DNA from: an uncultured Dorea sp.
GTDB taxonomy: Bacteria > Bacillota > Clostridia > Lachnospirales > Lachnospiraceae
DNA: 64,000 nucleotides
NCBI GenBank assembly: GCA_910585725.1
Contig: CAJUFA010000017.1
Coordinates: 1-64,000, forward strand
Direction: 5' to 3'
In this document: in pieces, positions 16,582 through 25,140 of the stretch
Layout of the letters: each line of letters opens with the position of its first letter
Position numbering within the stretch: the stretch's first letter is position 1
Translations under genes and position numbers: made by a program
The notes under the pieces: generated by a model
What the model saw: the letters and a program-made list of their open reading frames with translations, nothing else
Databases searched by the model: none
What the model was told of the DNA's origin: nothing

Positions 16582-17985
16582 ATGTATAAAATCAACTTTA
16601 AACAACCTGTACACGTTCATTTCATCGGAATCGGCGGCATCAGTATGAGCGGTCTCGCAGAGATCTTATTAAAGGAAGATTTCCGCGTCTCAGGTTCTGA
16701 CAACAAGGAATCTGCTTTGACCGACCGTCTGGAACAATTAGGCGCCGCCATATTCTACAGACAGCAAGCTTCTAATATTATTCCCGGAATTGACGTAGTC
16801 GTATACACGGCCGCGATTCATGAAGATAATGAGGAATATCAGGAAGCTCTCCGTCAGAATCTTCCTATGTTAAGCCGGGCCGAACTCTTAGGGCAGCTGA
16901 TGACGAATTACAAAGTACCTGTTGCAGTATCCGGAACCCACGGGAAGACAACCACCACATCCATGCTTTCCCACATACTGCTTGCCGGGAATATGGACCC
17001 CACTATATCTGTAGGCGGTATCCTAAAAGCCATCGGCGGCAATATCCGCGTAGGCGGATCGGAAGTTTTCGTTACGGAAGCCTGCGAATATACCAATAGC
17101 TTCCTTCACTTCTTTCCGAATATCGGAATCATATTAAACATCGACGCGGATCATCTGGATTTCTTCAAAGATCTGGACGACATCCGCAATTCTTTCCATA
17201 AGTTCGCGAAACTTCTGCCGGAAAACGGAACGCTGATCATCAATAACAGCATTCCAAACCTTTCGGAGATCACAGCCGATCTCTCCTGCAAGATTATTAC
17301 TTATGGAAATGATACCAAAAACACAGGAAGCGGCGGCTATCCTCCCGCATACATTGCTTCCAATATTTCCCACAATGATTTAGGAGAAGCCTCCTTCGAC
17401 CTGTACCGGCAGGGTAACTTTGTAAGCCGGATCAACCTTTCCGTCAACGGAGATCATAACGTATCCAATGCGCTGGCCGCTATCGCCGCCGCAGACCTTC
17501 TGGATGTCTCCGTCGACGCAATAAAGGAAGGACTCAGGTCGTTCCACGGAACCGACCGCCGCTTTGAACTGAAGGGCATGCTGAACGGCGTCACCATCAT
17601 TGACGACTACGCCCATCACCCGACCGAGATCCAGGCTTCCCTGGCAGCGGCAAAGAACTATCCCCACAGAGAGATCTGGTGCGTCTTCCAACCCCATACT
17701 TATACCAGGACGAAAGCGCTCTTCCGGGAATTCGTCGACGCGCTTTGCGAAACCGATCACGTCGTCCTGGCTGATATCTATGCGGCAAGGGAAACCGACA
17801 CTCTGGGGATCTCCTCGAAGGATATCGCAGACGCCCTGAAGGAGAAAGGCTGCGACGCATATTATTTTTCTTCCTTCCAGGATATTGAAGACTTTTGTAC
17901 CAGAATATGCCAAAAAGGCGATTTGTTGATAACTATGGGCGCCGGAGACGTTGTAAATATTGGGGAAGATCTCCTAAAGCGTTAG
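16582..17985 (+). CDS. murC: UDP-N-acetylmuramate--L-alanine ligase
   Basis: A 467-residue Mur ligase that adds the first residue of the peptidoglycan stem peptide. The N-terminal Rossmann domain begins HFIGIGGISMSGLAEIL, the ATP loop is VSGTHGKTTTTSMLSH near residue 118, and the C-terminal domain has DDYAHHPTEIQASL and VFQPHTYTRTKAL. The start follows AAGGAAGGTATCTT. It is transcribed divergently from glgC and is followed by a DnaA-box-like cluster and the dnaD operon. Confidence 0.97.
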   Translation: MYKINFKQPVHVHFIGIGGISMSGLAEILLKEDFRVSGSDNKESALTDRLEQLGAAIFYRQQASNIIPGIDVVVYTAAIHEDNEEYQEALRQNLPMLSRAELLGQLMTNYKVPVAVSGTHGKTTTTSMLSHILLAGNMDPTISVGGILKAIGGNIRVGGSEVFVTEACEYTNSFLHFFPNIGIILNIDADHLDFFKDLDDIRNSFHKFAKLLPENGTLIINNSIPNLSEITADLSCKIITYGNDTKNTGSGGYPPAYIASNISHNDLGEASFDLYRQGNFVSRINLSVNGDHNVSNALAAIAAADLLDVSVDAIKEGLRSFHGTDRRFELKGMLNGVTIIDDYAHHPTEIQASLAAAKNYPHREIWCVFQPHTYTRTKALFREFVDALCETDHVVLADIYAARETDTLGISSKDIADALKEKGCDAYYFSSFQDIEDFCTRICQKGDLLITMGAGDVVNIGEDLLKR

Positions 17986-18017
17986 TTTTCCACAATTTCC
18001 ACAGATTTTTATCCACA
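17986..18017 (+). promoter_or_regulatory. three tandem DnaA-box-like 9-mers
   Basis: TTTTCCACA (17986-17994), ATTTCCACA (17995-18003) and TTATCCACA (18009-18017) lie in the same orientation. The last is the canonical DnaA box. A run of A/T-rich sequence (18018-18056) follows, then the extended -10 of the dnaD operon. Confidence 0.7.
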
Positions 18018-18066
18018 AAAAACCTTGTTTTTTACTCAAAAATTTCTTTTTTGCCTGTCCTTCTGG

Positions 18067-18075
18067 TGCTATAAT
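18067..18075 (+). promoter_or_regulatory. extended -10 promoter of the dnaD-dnaI operon
   Basis: TGCTATAAT is an extended -10 (TG at 18067-18068, TATAAT 18070-18075), with a T-rich weak -35 region. The ATG at 18074 lies inside the -10 element and cannot be the start of translation of this transcript. Confidence 0.7.
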
Positions 18076-18124
18076 GATAAAGCCAATTATTAAACTAACT
18101 GTAGAGGGGGACTGCAGAAAGGTT

Positions 18125-19135
18125 ATGACGAAATTAACTTTGACCAACCATGCTCAAAGCAACACTACCGTGCTTGAGAACGAATTTATTGACTGTCACA
18201 TGGCACAGGCGAACGGCGAATATGTAAAGGTATATCTCCTTCTGTTACGCCACCTGAACAGACCCGAAGGGGCTCTGTCTGTTTCTGAGATGGCCGACAT
18301 CCTGGACTGCACGGAGAAGGATGTCCGCCGCGCATTAAGATATTGGAAGAAACAAGATCTTGTAGACTACTGTGAACAGACGCAAGAAGATACTGTAAGG
18401 GAGTCTGTTTTAGACGCTCATCCTGCGCCGACACTCTCCGCCGGAACCAAGACCTCGGATACTCCGTCTAATATCCAACAATACCGAAGACGCGAAGAAC
18501 GCAAGGAATTTAAAGAATTATTGTTTGTAGCCGAGCAATATCTCGGCAAAACTCTTTCTTCGACAGACATAGACACGATTACATATTTTTATGACACGCT
18601 GCATATGTCGATGGAACTGATCGAGTATCTGATCGAATACTGTGTTGAAACCGGACACAAGAGTATTCATTATATTAAGAAGGTCGCGCTGTCATGGGAT
18701 GAACAGAAGATCAAAACCGTAACGGAAGCCAAAGCCGGCACCATCATGTACAACAAGAACTGTTATTCCGTACTGAACGCATACGGCATCAAGGGACGTG
18801 CGCCTGCGGCTTCTGAGATCGCTTATATTAAGAGATGGAACGAAGAATACTGCTTTGCCCTGGATATTATACTGGAAGCCTGCAATCGCACGATGAATAC
18901 GATTCATCAGCCCAACTTTGAATATACGGATACGATCCTTAAGAACTGGTCCGAGAAGAAGGTTCGCCGGCTCCAGGATATTGAGTCGTTAGACGCGGAT
19001 TTCCAGAAAGAGAAAGAACGAAAGAAGAAGCCGTCTGTGAAACCTACAGCCGGCACAAGCAGCAACAAATTCAACAACTTTACCGGCCGTTCCTACGATA
19101 TGGACTCATTAGAGCGCAGACTGGTACAGCAGTAA
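18125..19135 (+). CDS. DnaD-domain replication initiation/restart protein
   Basis: A 336-residue primosomal protein of the DnaD/DnaB family. The N-terminal winged helix (EYVKVYLLLLRHLNRPEGALSVSEMADILDCTEKDVRRALRYWKKQDLVDY) is followed by a variable linker and a DnaB_2-type C-terminal domain (YLGKTLSSTDIDTITYFYDTLHMSMELIEYLIEYCVE and WNEEYCFALDIILEACNRT). In Firmicutes these proteins load the replicative helicase together with DnaI. I choose the ATG at 18125 (MTKLTLTNHAQS) because the earlier in-frame ATG overlaps the -10. It is followed 34 bp later by the helicase loader. Confidence 0.9.
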   Translation: MTKLTLTNHAQSNTTVLENEFIDCHMAQANGEYVKVYLLLLRHLNRPEGALSVSEMADILDCTEKDVRRALRYWKKQDLVDYCEQTQEDTVRESVLDAHPAPTLSAGTKTSDTPSNIQQYRRREERKEFKELLFVAEQYLGKTLSSTDIDTITYFYDTLHMSMELIEYLIEYCVETGHKSIHYIKKVALSWDEQKIKTVTEAKAGTIMYNKNCYSVLNAYGIKGRAPAASEIAYIKRWNEEYCFALDIILEACNRTMNTIHQPNFEYTDTILKNWSEKKVRRLQDIESLDADFQKEKERKKKPSVKPTAGTSSNKFNNFTGRSYDMDSLERRLVQQ

Positions 19136-19169
19136 GGTTCATCCACGACCAAGGAGTTTTAATCAGGAC

Positions 19170-20165
19170 ATGGCACTCTCTAACTCACAATACGATCAGA
19201 TCATGCGAGACTATGAACGAAAGCAGCTTGACAACGAGTATCGCCTCCGAGAACGCAGAAAGGCTGCTTTTTTGGCGATCCCGGAACTGGAAGAATTGGA
19301 ACACACCGTCTCTTCCCTGAGCCTCAATCAGGCGCGGAAGCTTCTTAACGGAGACGAGAACGCCCTGTTCTCTCTCAAAGAAGAACTTCATACTCTGGCG
19401 CTTAAGAAACAGAGACTGCTGACCGCGCATGATCTGCCGGCAGACTATCTGGACCTCCACTATGAATGTCCGGACTGCCAGGATACCGGATATACCGGCG
19501 GCCACAAATGCCGCTGTTTCAAAAAAGCCATCATAGAACTTCTCTATGAACAATCGAACATTCGAGAGATTCTGGCAAAAGAGAATTTCTCTACCTGTTC
19601 ACTGGATTATTACTCCCGCAGCCACATAGATCCTCTGACCGGAAGGTCGTCTCTGGAAGCTATGCAGACTGCGCTGAAGGTATGCCATGAATTCGTGGAT
19701 ACATTCTCCGCCGAATTCCGCAACATCCTGCTGTATGGGGACACCGGGGTGGGCAAGACCTTTCTTTCTCACTGCATTGCAAAAGAACTGATCGATACGT
19801 CTTTCTCTGTCGTATACTTTACGGCGGCAAGTTTATTCGATCTGTTCGCTCAGAACACCTTCGGCAGCCGGGCTTCTCATGATATGGACGCACAGGAACA
19901 CATCTATGACTGCGACCTCCTGATCATCGATGATCTCGGAACGGAACTGCCGAACTCCTTTACGGTATCACAGCTCTTCATCTGTCTGAACGAGCGGATT
20001 CTGAGGAGAAAACCAACAATTATATCTACCAATCTGGCATTGGATGATATCCAATCCATCTACTCTGAACGGACCTTCTCGCGGATCAGCAGCAATTATA
20101 CGATTCTCAGACTGACCGGCGACGATATCCGTATTCAGAAAAAATTATTACAAAAAAAATCTTAA
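19170..20165 (+). CDS. DnaI/DnaC-type helicase loader ATPase
   Basis: A 331-residue AAA+ protein. The N-terminal part is coiled-coil (residues 10-85), then comes a zinc-binding module CPDCQDTGYTGGHKCRCF near residues 100-117, then the ATPase domain with Walker A YGDTGVGKTFLSH and Walker B LLIIDDLGTE, sensor-like IISTN and an arginine-finger region ERTFSRI. The cysteine module is typical of DnaI of Firmicutes. It would load the DnaB-type (DnaC in Bacillus) helicase at origins or stalled forks with the DnaD-domain partner. AAGGAG lies 13 bp before the ATG, which is rather distant. Confidence 0.92.
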   Translation: MALSNSQYDQIMRDYERKQLDNEYRLRERRKAAFLAIPELEELEHTVSSLSLNQARKLLNGDENALFSLKEELHTLALKKQRLLTAHDLPADYLDLHYECPDCQDTGYTGGHKCRCFKKAIIELLYEQSNIREILAKENFSTCSLDYYSRSHIDPLTGRSSLEAMQTALKVCHEFVDTFSAEFRNILLYGDTGVGKTFLSHCIAKELIDTSFSVVYFTAASLFDLFAQNTFGSRASHDMDAQEHIYDCDLLIIDDLGTELPNSFTVSQLFICLNERILRRKPTIISTNLALDDIQSIYSERTFSRISSNYTILRLTGDDIRIQKKLLQKKS

Positions 20166-20179
20166 TTCGGGAGGTACGA

Positions 20180-21370
20180 ATGATGCTACGCCGTAATGAT
20201 CGTATTTTGGAAAACATACCAGTCGGGGCTCTTGGAATCATTGCCCTGGACGGCTGCAAAGAGATGGGCAGCAAAGTAAACGATTATATCGTAAGATGGC
20301 GCAAAGAAGAAGGCCATATCTACAAAGACGATATTGTCTACAATGGATATGAACGAGATACTTATCTGATCGACGCGAAGGTCCCTCGCTTTGGCTCCGG
20401 GGAAGCAAAAGGTATTATCAATGAATCCGTCCGCGGAAAAGACGTCTACCTTATGGTGGATGTCTGCAATTACAGTTTAACCTATTCTCTGACCGGACAT
20501 ATGAACCATATGTCTCCGGACGACCATTACCAGAACCTCAAACGTGTTATCGCCGCCATAGGCGGAAAGGCAAGACGAATCAACGTCATCATGCCGTTTC
20601 TTTACGAAAGCCGCCAGCATAAAAGAAGCGGCCGGGAATCCTTAGACTGCGCCCTTGCTCTCCAGGAACTGGTTCGTATGGGAGCGGACAATATCATTAC
20701 TTTTGACGCCCACGATCCGCGCGTCCAGAACGCCATACCTTTGAACGGCTTCGAGACTGTGCGCCCTACCTATCAGTTTGTAAAAGGTCTTCTCAGACGC
20801 TTTGACGACCTGCGGATCGACAGCGACCATATGATGGCCATCAGCCCTGACGAAGGCGCTACCGGACGCGCCGTATATCTTGCCAACGTACTGAACCTTG
20901 ACATGGGTATGTTCTACAAACGCAGGGACTATACGAAGATCATCGACGGACGCAATCCCATCGTTGCCCACGAATTCCTGGGTTCTTCCGTGGAAGGAAA
21001 AGACGTGATCATTTTAGACGATATGATCTCCTCCGGAGACAGTATCCTTGATGTAGCGCGCCAGTTAAAGCAGCGAAAAGCAAGGCGGATCTTCGCCGCC
21101 GCAACCTTCGGGTTATTCACAAACGGACTCAAAAAATTCGATCAGGCATACGAAGAAGGCAGCTTCGACGCCATCCTGACCACCAACCTGATCTATCAGA
21201 CTCCGGAGCTGCTTGAACGTCCTTATTACATTAACTGTGATATGAGCAAGTATATCGCGCTCATGATCGATACCCTGAACCACGACGGATCCATCAGCAG
21301 TATCTTGAATCCGGTCGACCGTATTCACCACATCGTCAACATGTATAACGGGGGACATTCAATCAGTTAG
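20180..21370 (+). CDS. prs: ribose-phosphate pyrophosphokinase (long form)
   Basis: A PRPP synthetase of 396 residues making 5-phosphoribosyl 1-pyrophosphate for nucleotide, His and Trp synthesis. The PRPP-binding loop VIILDDMISSGDSILD and the ATP-loop region NVIMPFLYESRQHKRSGRESL are clear, as is FDAHDPRVQ for the metal site. It is about 75 residues longer than typical bacterial Prs (about 315), with the additions in the N-terminal part and at insertions. A GGGAGGTACGA site precedes two adjacent ATG codons. It follows dnaI by 14 bp. Its 3' end overlaps the end of the convergent ATPase gene by 8 bp, with no terminator between. Confidence 0.93.
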   Translation: MMLRRNDRILENIPVGALGIIALDGCKEMGSKVNDYIVRWRKEEGHIYKDDIVYNGYERDTYLIDAKVPRFGSGEAKGIINESVRGKDVYLMVDVCNYSLTYSLTGHMNHMSPDDHYQNLKRVIAAIGGKARRINVIMPFLYESRQHKRSGRESLDCALALQELVRMGADNIITFDAHDPRVQNAIPLNGFETVRPTYQFVKGLLRRFDDLRIDSDHMMAISPDEGATGRAVYLANVLNLDMGMFYKRRDYTKIIDGRNPIVAHEFLGSSVEGKDVIILDDMISSGDSILDVARQLKQRKARRIFAAATFGLFTNGLKKFDQAYEEGSFDAILTTNLIYQTPELLERPYYINCDMSKYIALMIDTLNHDGSISSILNPVDRIHHIVNMYNGGHSIS

Positions 21371-22931
21371 TATAACCCACATTCTCTTTCCGATATGAAA
21401 TCCCCAGTTCTTTAAGCTGCTGCTCTTCCCGCTTCTGACAGGTGAAGAGCAGTACTTGTTTCCGATGCTCTCCAAGCCATCTGAGGGTATTGGCGAGACG
21501 TACGTCATCATAATAGGCAAACGTATCGTCCAGTATCACAGGATATTCTTCTTCATACAGCACCTCGCTTGCCGCCATCCGAAGCGCAAAATACATCTGT
21601 TCCACCGTACCCCGGCTTAGATTTTCCGCCGGAATCCTCCTTCCGTCCTTCAGGACGCTTACATGAAGCCCTTCCTCAATCAACATCTTCGTGTATCGGC
21701 CGTCCGTGACAGCCGCCAGAATCTCCGACGTTCTGCCGTTCAGCCGCTCCTCCAGCTGCCTCTGCATATCCGTCGAGAGTTCGTTCAGCTTATCCATCGC
21801 CATCACAAGCGCAGACCGCCGCCTGTCATACTCTCTATAATCGCCGCTGATCTCGTCCAGTTCTTCCAACTGTTCTTTCAGATTGGAATACTGCGTCTGT
21901 TTCTCCCGAAGTTCTTCTTTGACATGGGCCTGTTCCCACAAAAGCTTCTCACGGGGTATCTTCTCCTCTTCCGGCGTGATCTCTTCCAGTATAATCTCCG
22001 GCGGCGTCTTTTCCTGCTGCTTTCCTACTTTCATACGGTTCCAGACATATATTCCGCATATCAGGAAGAGAATGATAGCCACCAGATAATTCCAGGGCTT
22101 TGCGATCATAATAAATGCCAGTACGATGACTCCGATAAACACGATAATCTCCACCGGATGGATCCTCCATTTATCCGGGCGCAATTCGTCGATCATCCGC
22201 TTATTCTCCACATTTTCCTGACCTTCCGCCATATCCTTTTCACGGCGGTGTCTGACCTCCTCCGTGATCCGCACGTATTCTTCCTCCAGCCTGTGAACGT
22301 CGCGCCACACATAGGACGCCTCCTGCTCCATCCGTTCACGCTGCGCCTGCTTGCGCAGCATAGAGTCTTTCACTTCCCGCTCCAACCGCTGTTTCTTCTC
22401 TTTCAGATGTCCCAGCGCGTTCGATAGATTCATCTCGCTGTTCCCGGTCGCATAGTAATTGGTAGCGTAATTCTTGAACTCCGCCGCAAGCGGCTTGCCC
22501 GTCTCCACTTTCAACTGTCCGATCGAGATGGTATTTTCATAATTTCCTGAATTCAATCCTCCGATCACCATCTCCAGATCCCCGTCTTTAACAGATAATT
22601 TCTCACCGTCGTCTTCGCAGATCAGCTCGGCTTTCTTCGTATATCTGTCAAAATTCCTGTCAATTCGGAAAATCTTTCCGCCGCTTTCGAACCTCAGCGA
22701 GCCCGCGTAATAATTCGGGTTCTCCCACGGCTCATACACGCTGAACGTATCATAAACAGAGGCCCGGCCCCGCCCTCTCTCCATACCGAAAAACATTCCT
22801 TTGATAAAAGTATGAAGCGTGGACTTGCCGGACTCATTCTCCCCATACAAGATATTAATCCCATCCCCGATCTGTATGGATCTGTCTGTAAATTTTCCAA
22901 AATGCTGTAATCTCAATTCGCGAATCTTCAT
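21363..22931 (-). CDS. short Rad50/SbcC-like ATPase with two membrane segments (YhaN-like)
   Basis: A 522-residue SMC/Rad50-type ABC ATPase. The N lobe has MKIRELRLQHFGKF and Walker A YGENESGKSTLH near residues 29-40. A coiled coil (about 175-250) leads to two hydrophobic helices (about 258-276 and 281-297) where a zinc hook would be expected, and a second coiled coil (about 335-400) leads back. The C lobe has signature NLSRGTVEQMYFALRMA and Walker B YPVILDDTFAYYDD. The hairpin-like pair of membrane helices suggests tethering to the membrane. It lies 9 bp after the Mre11-like gene, as in yhaO-yhaN of Bacillus, so the two probably form a complex. It is roughly half the length of Bacillus YhaN. 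Its DNA-repair role is inferred. Confidence 0.85.
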   Translation of the reverse strand: MKIRELRLQHFGKFTDRSIQIGDGINILYGENESGKSTLHTFIKGMFFGMERGRGRASVYDTFSVYEPWENPNYYAGSLRFESGGKIFRIDRNFDRYTKKAELICEDDGEKLSVKDGDLEMVIGGLNSGNYENTISIGQLKVETGKPLAAEFKNYATNYYATGNSEMNLSNALGHLKEKKQRLEREVKDSMLRKQAQRERMEQEASYVWRDVHRLEEEYVRITEEVRHRREKDMAEGQENVENKRMIDELRPDKWRIHPVEIIVFIGVIVLAFIMIAKPWNYLVAIILFLICGIYVWNRMKVGKQQEKTPPEIILEEITPEEEKIPREKLLWEQAHVKEELREKQTQYSNLKEQLEELDEISGDYREYDRRRSALVMAMDKLNELSTDMQRQLEERLNGRTSEILAAVTDGRYTKMLIEEGLHVSVLKDGRRIPAENLSRGTVEQMYFALRMAASEVLYEEEYPVILDDTFAYYDDVRLANTLRWLGEHRKQVLLFTCQKREEQQLKELGISYRKENVGYTN

Positions 22932-22940
22932 AATCTGGTC

Positions 22941-23996
22941 TTAACCTCTTCTCGTCTCCATCAACGCCTGCACGCCTTCGCACAACGCCAGGTACTCTAT
23001 ACTATCTTCATCATAGTCTGCCAGACTCTCGATATATCTCCCCAGAAGATCGTTCCTGTTCTTCATCAGAAGCTTCTTAAAATCATAAGCCGGCTTTGTC
23101 CCGTCCGTCAGATCGATAATATTGCCATAAGTATCCATATTCGCCGTATCAAATAAGATATCCGGATCCCGCATACCCTCTATAACGATTTTATATATAT
23201 TCTGTATCCCCTGCTTCTCAATCTCTTCCCTGATCCGTTCTTTTAAGGCATGACCGGTCGTCGTCTTCTTAACCGTCACAGTAAGATGTACATACTTCCT
23301 GACCGCACAGGGAATAAACCGATGCTTACAGCCATCCTCCGTAATCTCCCCCAGAATATAGCCGTGTTCTCCTGTATCGTTCTTATCAATGGGTTCCAGC
23401 GCTCCCGAGTACGCAATGTTCTTTCCCTCTTCGCACCAAGGTCTGTGGATATGGCCCAAAGCGACATAATCATATCCCAGGGCAGCCAGTTTCCCCAGGG
23501 TCAAAGGGATATGTTTCTCATCCCCTCCGTGAGCCAGCAAAATCTCGTACCTCTGCCGCTTCTTTGGCACGGCGTGGTCATACCGGCTGTCCCGTATCTC
23601 CCTTGCATGATAACTCAGTCCATAGACTGCGAGAGACAACTTTGGTATCTCCACACAGGATATCTCGCCGCCAAGAATCATATGCACATGTTCCGGCCAT
23701 TCAAAACTTCTATAATAGGATTCTCTTTTCAGATAGTCATGGTTGCCCGCAATCAATACTACCTGCGTATGTTCAAGCGTCCCAAAGAGGTAACTTACCT
23801 CCTTTAGTTCCCGAAGGAGCGGCTGCCTGTGAAACAAATCTCCTGCTATCAGCAAGAGATCTGCCTTTTCCTTATTGCAGATCTTCATCATCCGTTCCAG
23901 ACTGTTCCAGATCTCCCTTCCCCGTCTTTCGCTGTACGAGCCGCCTGCGTCCGGATTTGCTCCCAAATGCACGTCTGCGATGTGTATGAACCTCAT
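22941..23996 (-). CDS. Mre11/SbcD-like metallophosphoesterase (YhaO-like)
   Basis: A 351-residue nuclease-type calcineurin-fold phosphoesterase. It begins FIHIADVHLGAN (Asp and His metal ligands), then LLLIAGDLFHR, VVLIAGNHDYL, LLAHGG and YVALGHIHRP, the complete set of metal-binding motifs of SbcD/Mre11. The C-terminal part (HLTVTVKKTTTGHALKERI) would contact the partner ATPase encoded directly downstream. The ATG at 23996 has GGAAGAAGGGA just upstream although it lies 125 bp inside the kinase frame. Confidence 0.92.
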   Translation of the reverse strand: MRFIHIADVHLGANPDAGGSYSERRGREIWNSLERMMKICNKEKADLLLIAGDLFHRQPLLRELKEVSYLFGTLEHTQVVLIAGNHDYLKRESYYRSFEWPEHVHMILGGEISCVEIPKLSLAVYGLSYHAREIRDSRYDHAVPKKRQRYEILLAHGGDEKHIPLTLGKLAALGYDYVALGHIHRPWCEEGKNIAYSGALEPIDKNDTGEHGYILGEITEDGCKHRFIPCAVRKYVHLTVTVKKTTTGHALKERIREEIEKQGIQNIYKIVIEGMRDPDILFDTANMDTYGNIIDLTDGTKPAYDFKKLLMKNRNDLLGRYIESLADYDEDSIEYLALCEGVQALMETRRG

Positions 23997-25140
23997 CTGC
24001 TGTCCCTTCTTCCTTCTCTGTCTTCGACGGCAGCGTTACGACAAACTGTGTCCTGTTGTCGTCGCTTTTTGCCCGTATCAGTCCGTCATGCAGTTCTACA
24101 ATCTCCTTGGCAATAGCAAGACCTAAGCCCGCCCCTCCGGTTCCGCTGGAACGCGAACCGTCCACACGGTAGAATTTCTCAAAGATCGTCTGAAGCATGA
24201 CTCCCGGTATCCTATCCCCCTGATTGGTAAATACAATCTCTACATTCCGATTCTTCATCTGAGCTTCTATCTGAATCTTCGTACCCACATAGCAGTATGC
24301 GATCGCATTTCTCAATATGTTGTCGAACACTCTCGCCAGCTTATCCGGGTCTCCGTAGACTACCAGGTTCTCTTCCACCTGAACCTCACAGGACAGACTC
24401 TTCTCCTGGAGTACTCCATATAATTCGTCCGCAAGCTGTTCCAGCATGAAAGAAAGGTTGATCTCTATCGCTTCCAGCTCAATTTTCTGCAGATTATACC
24501 GGGTGATATCAAAAAACTCGTTAATCAGTTCCCCCAACCGAATGGACTTCTCAAGCGCAATATGGGTATACTTCTCCCGGTCCTCCCGGGGCATATCCTC
24601 ATGGGTATCCAGCATACTTAAGTAAGCGACGATTGATGTCAGCGGCGTCTTAAGGTCATGGGCCAGGAACAACACCAGGTCATTCTTCTTCTTCTCTCCT
24701 TCTTCCGCCTCTATCTCCTTACGCTTCAGATTCGCCTTGATCTCATTCAGCCGTATCTCGATGGGTTTCAATTCCGTAATCAGATGGATCGGCTCCGTAG
24801 ATTCCGACAGGATATTCTCTATCCCATCCCCAATCTGATCCACATACTTCATCATCTTTGACAGCGCCACATAATAAAACACAGCAAAGAGCAGGAGGAA
24901 GCCAACGATGATAAAGAATATCTTGTTATCCCCGATCAGCTTCCAGTACAGACGGATCGCCTGGCTCTTTTTTATATCAAGAGACATCAGAAACTTGACG
25001 AACAGTTCCGCAAAACTGTCGTTATAGATCCCGTCGATCACATACTGTAATATGAAACCGCCCACCAGAACCGTAAGCGCCGTGACCAGAACCGTCTGGA
25101 GCAGCAACGTGAACTTCAGCTTACGATATTTATTCTTCAA
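23872..25140 (-). CDS. VanS-like membrane sensor histidine kinase
   Basis: A 422-residue two-component sensor. Two membrane helices (about 11-35 and 73-94) flank a short extracytoplasmic loop of about 40 residues. A HAMP-like segment and coiled coil lead to the HisKA motif LAHDLKTPLTSIVAYLSML with His near 161. The N box is DNILRNAIAYC, and the G boxes include GAGLGLAIAKEIVE. The spelling resembles VanS-type kinases. The last about 40 residues after FVVTLPSK are highly charged and are encoded over the beginning of the Mre11-like gene. The frame begins with TTG at 25140 inside the end of the regulator gene. No vanHAX-like genes are nearby. Confidence 0.9.
   Translation of the reverse strand: MKNKYRKLKFTLLLQTVLVTALTVLVGGFILQYVIDGIYNDSFAELFVKFLMSLDIKKSQAIRLYWKLIGDNKIFFIIVGFLLLFAVFYYVALSKMMKYVDQIGDGIENILSESTEPIHLITELKPIEIRLNEIKANLKRKEIEAEEGEKKKNDLVLFLAHDLKTPLTSIVAYLSMLDTHEDMPREDREKYTHIALEKSIRLGELINEFFDITRYNLQKIELEAIEINLSFMLEQLADELYGVLQEKSLSCEVQVEENLVVYGDPDKLARVFDNILRNAIAYCYVGTKIQIEAQMKNRNVEIVFTNQGDRIPGVMLQTIFEKFYRVDGSRSSGTGGAGLGLAIAKEIVELHDGLIRAKSDDNRTQFVVTLPSKTEKEEGTADEVHTHRRRAFGSKSGRRRLVQRKTGKGDLEQSGTDDEDLQ

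Noticed and set aside
17986..18056. DnaA-box cluster as the chromosomal origin oriC
   Set aside because: No dnaA, dnaN, recF, rnpA or gidA genes are near and only three boxes are present, so an accessory or regulatory role is more likely.
18074..18124. Upstream in-frame start for the DnaD-domain protein
   Set aside because: The ATG overlaps the TATAAT of the promoter and has no ribosome site; the family begins at MTKLTLTNHA.
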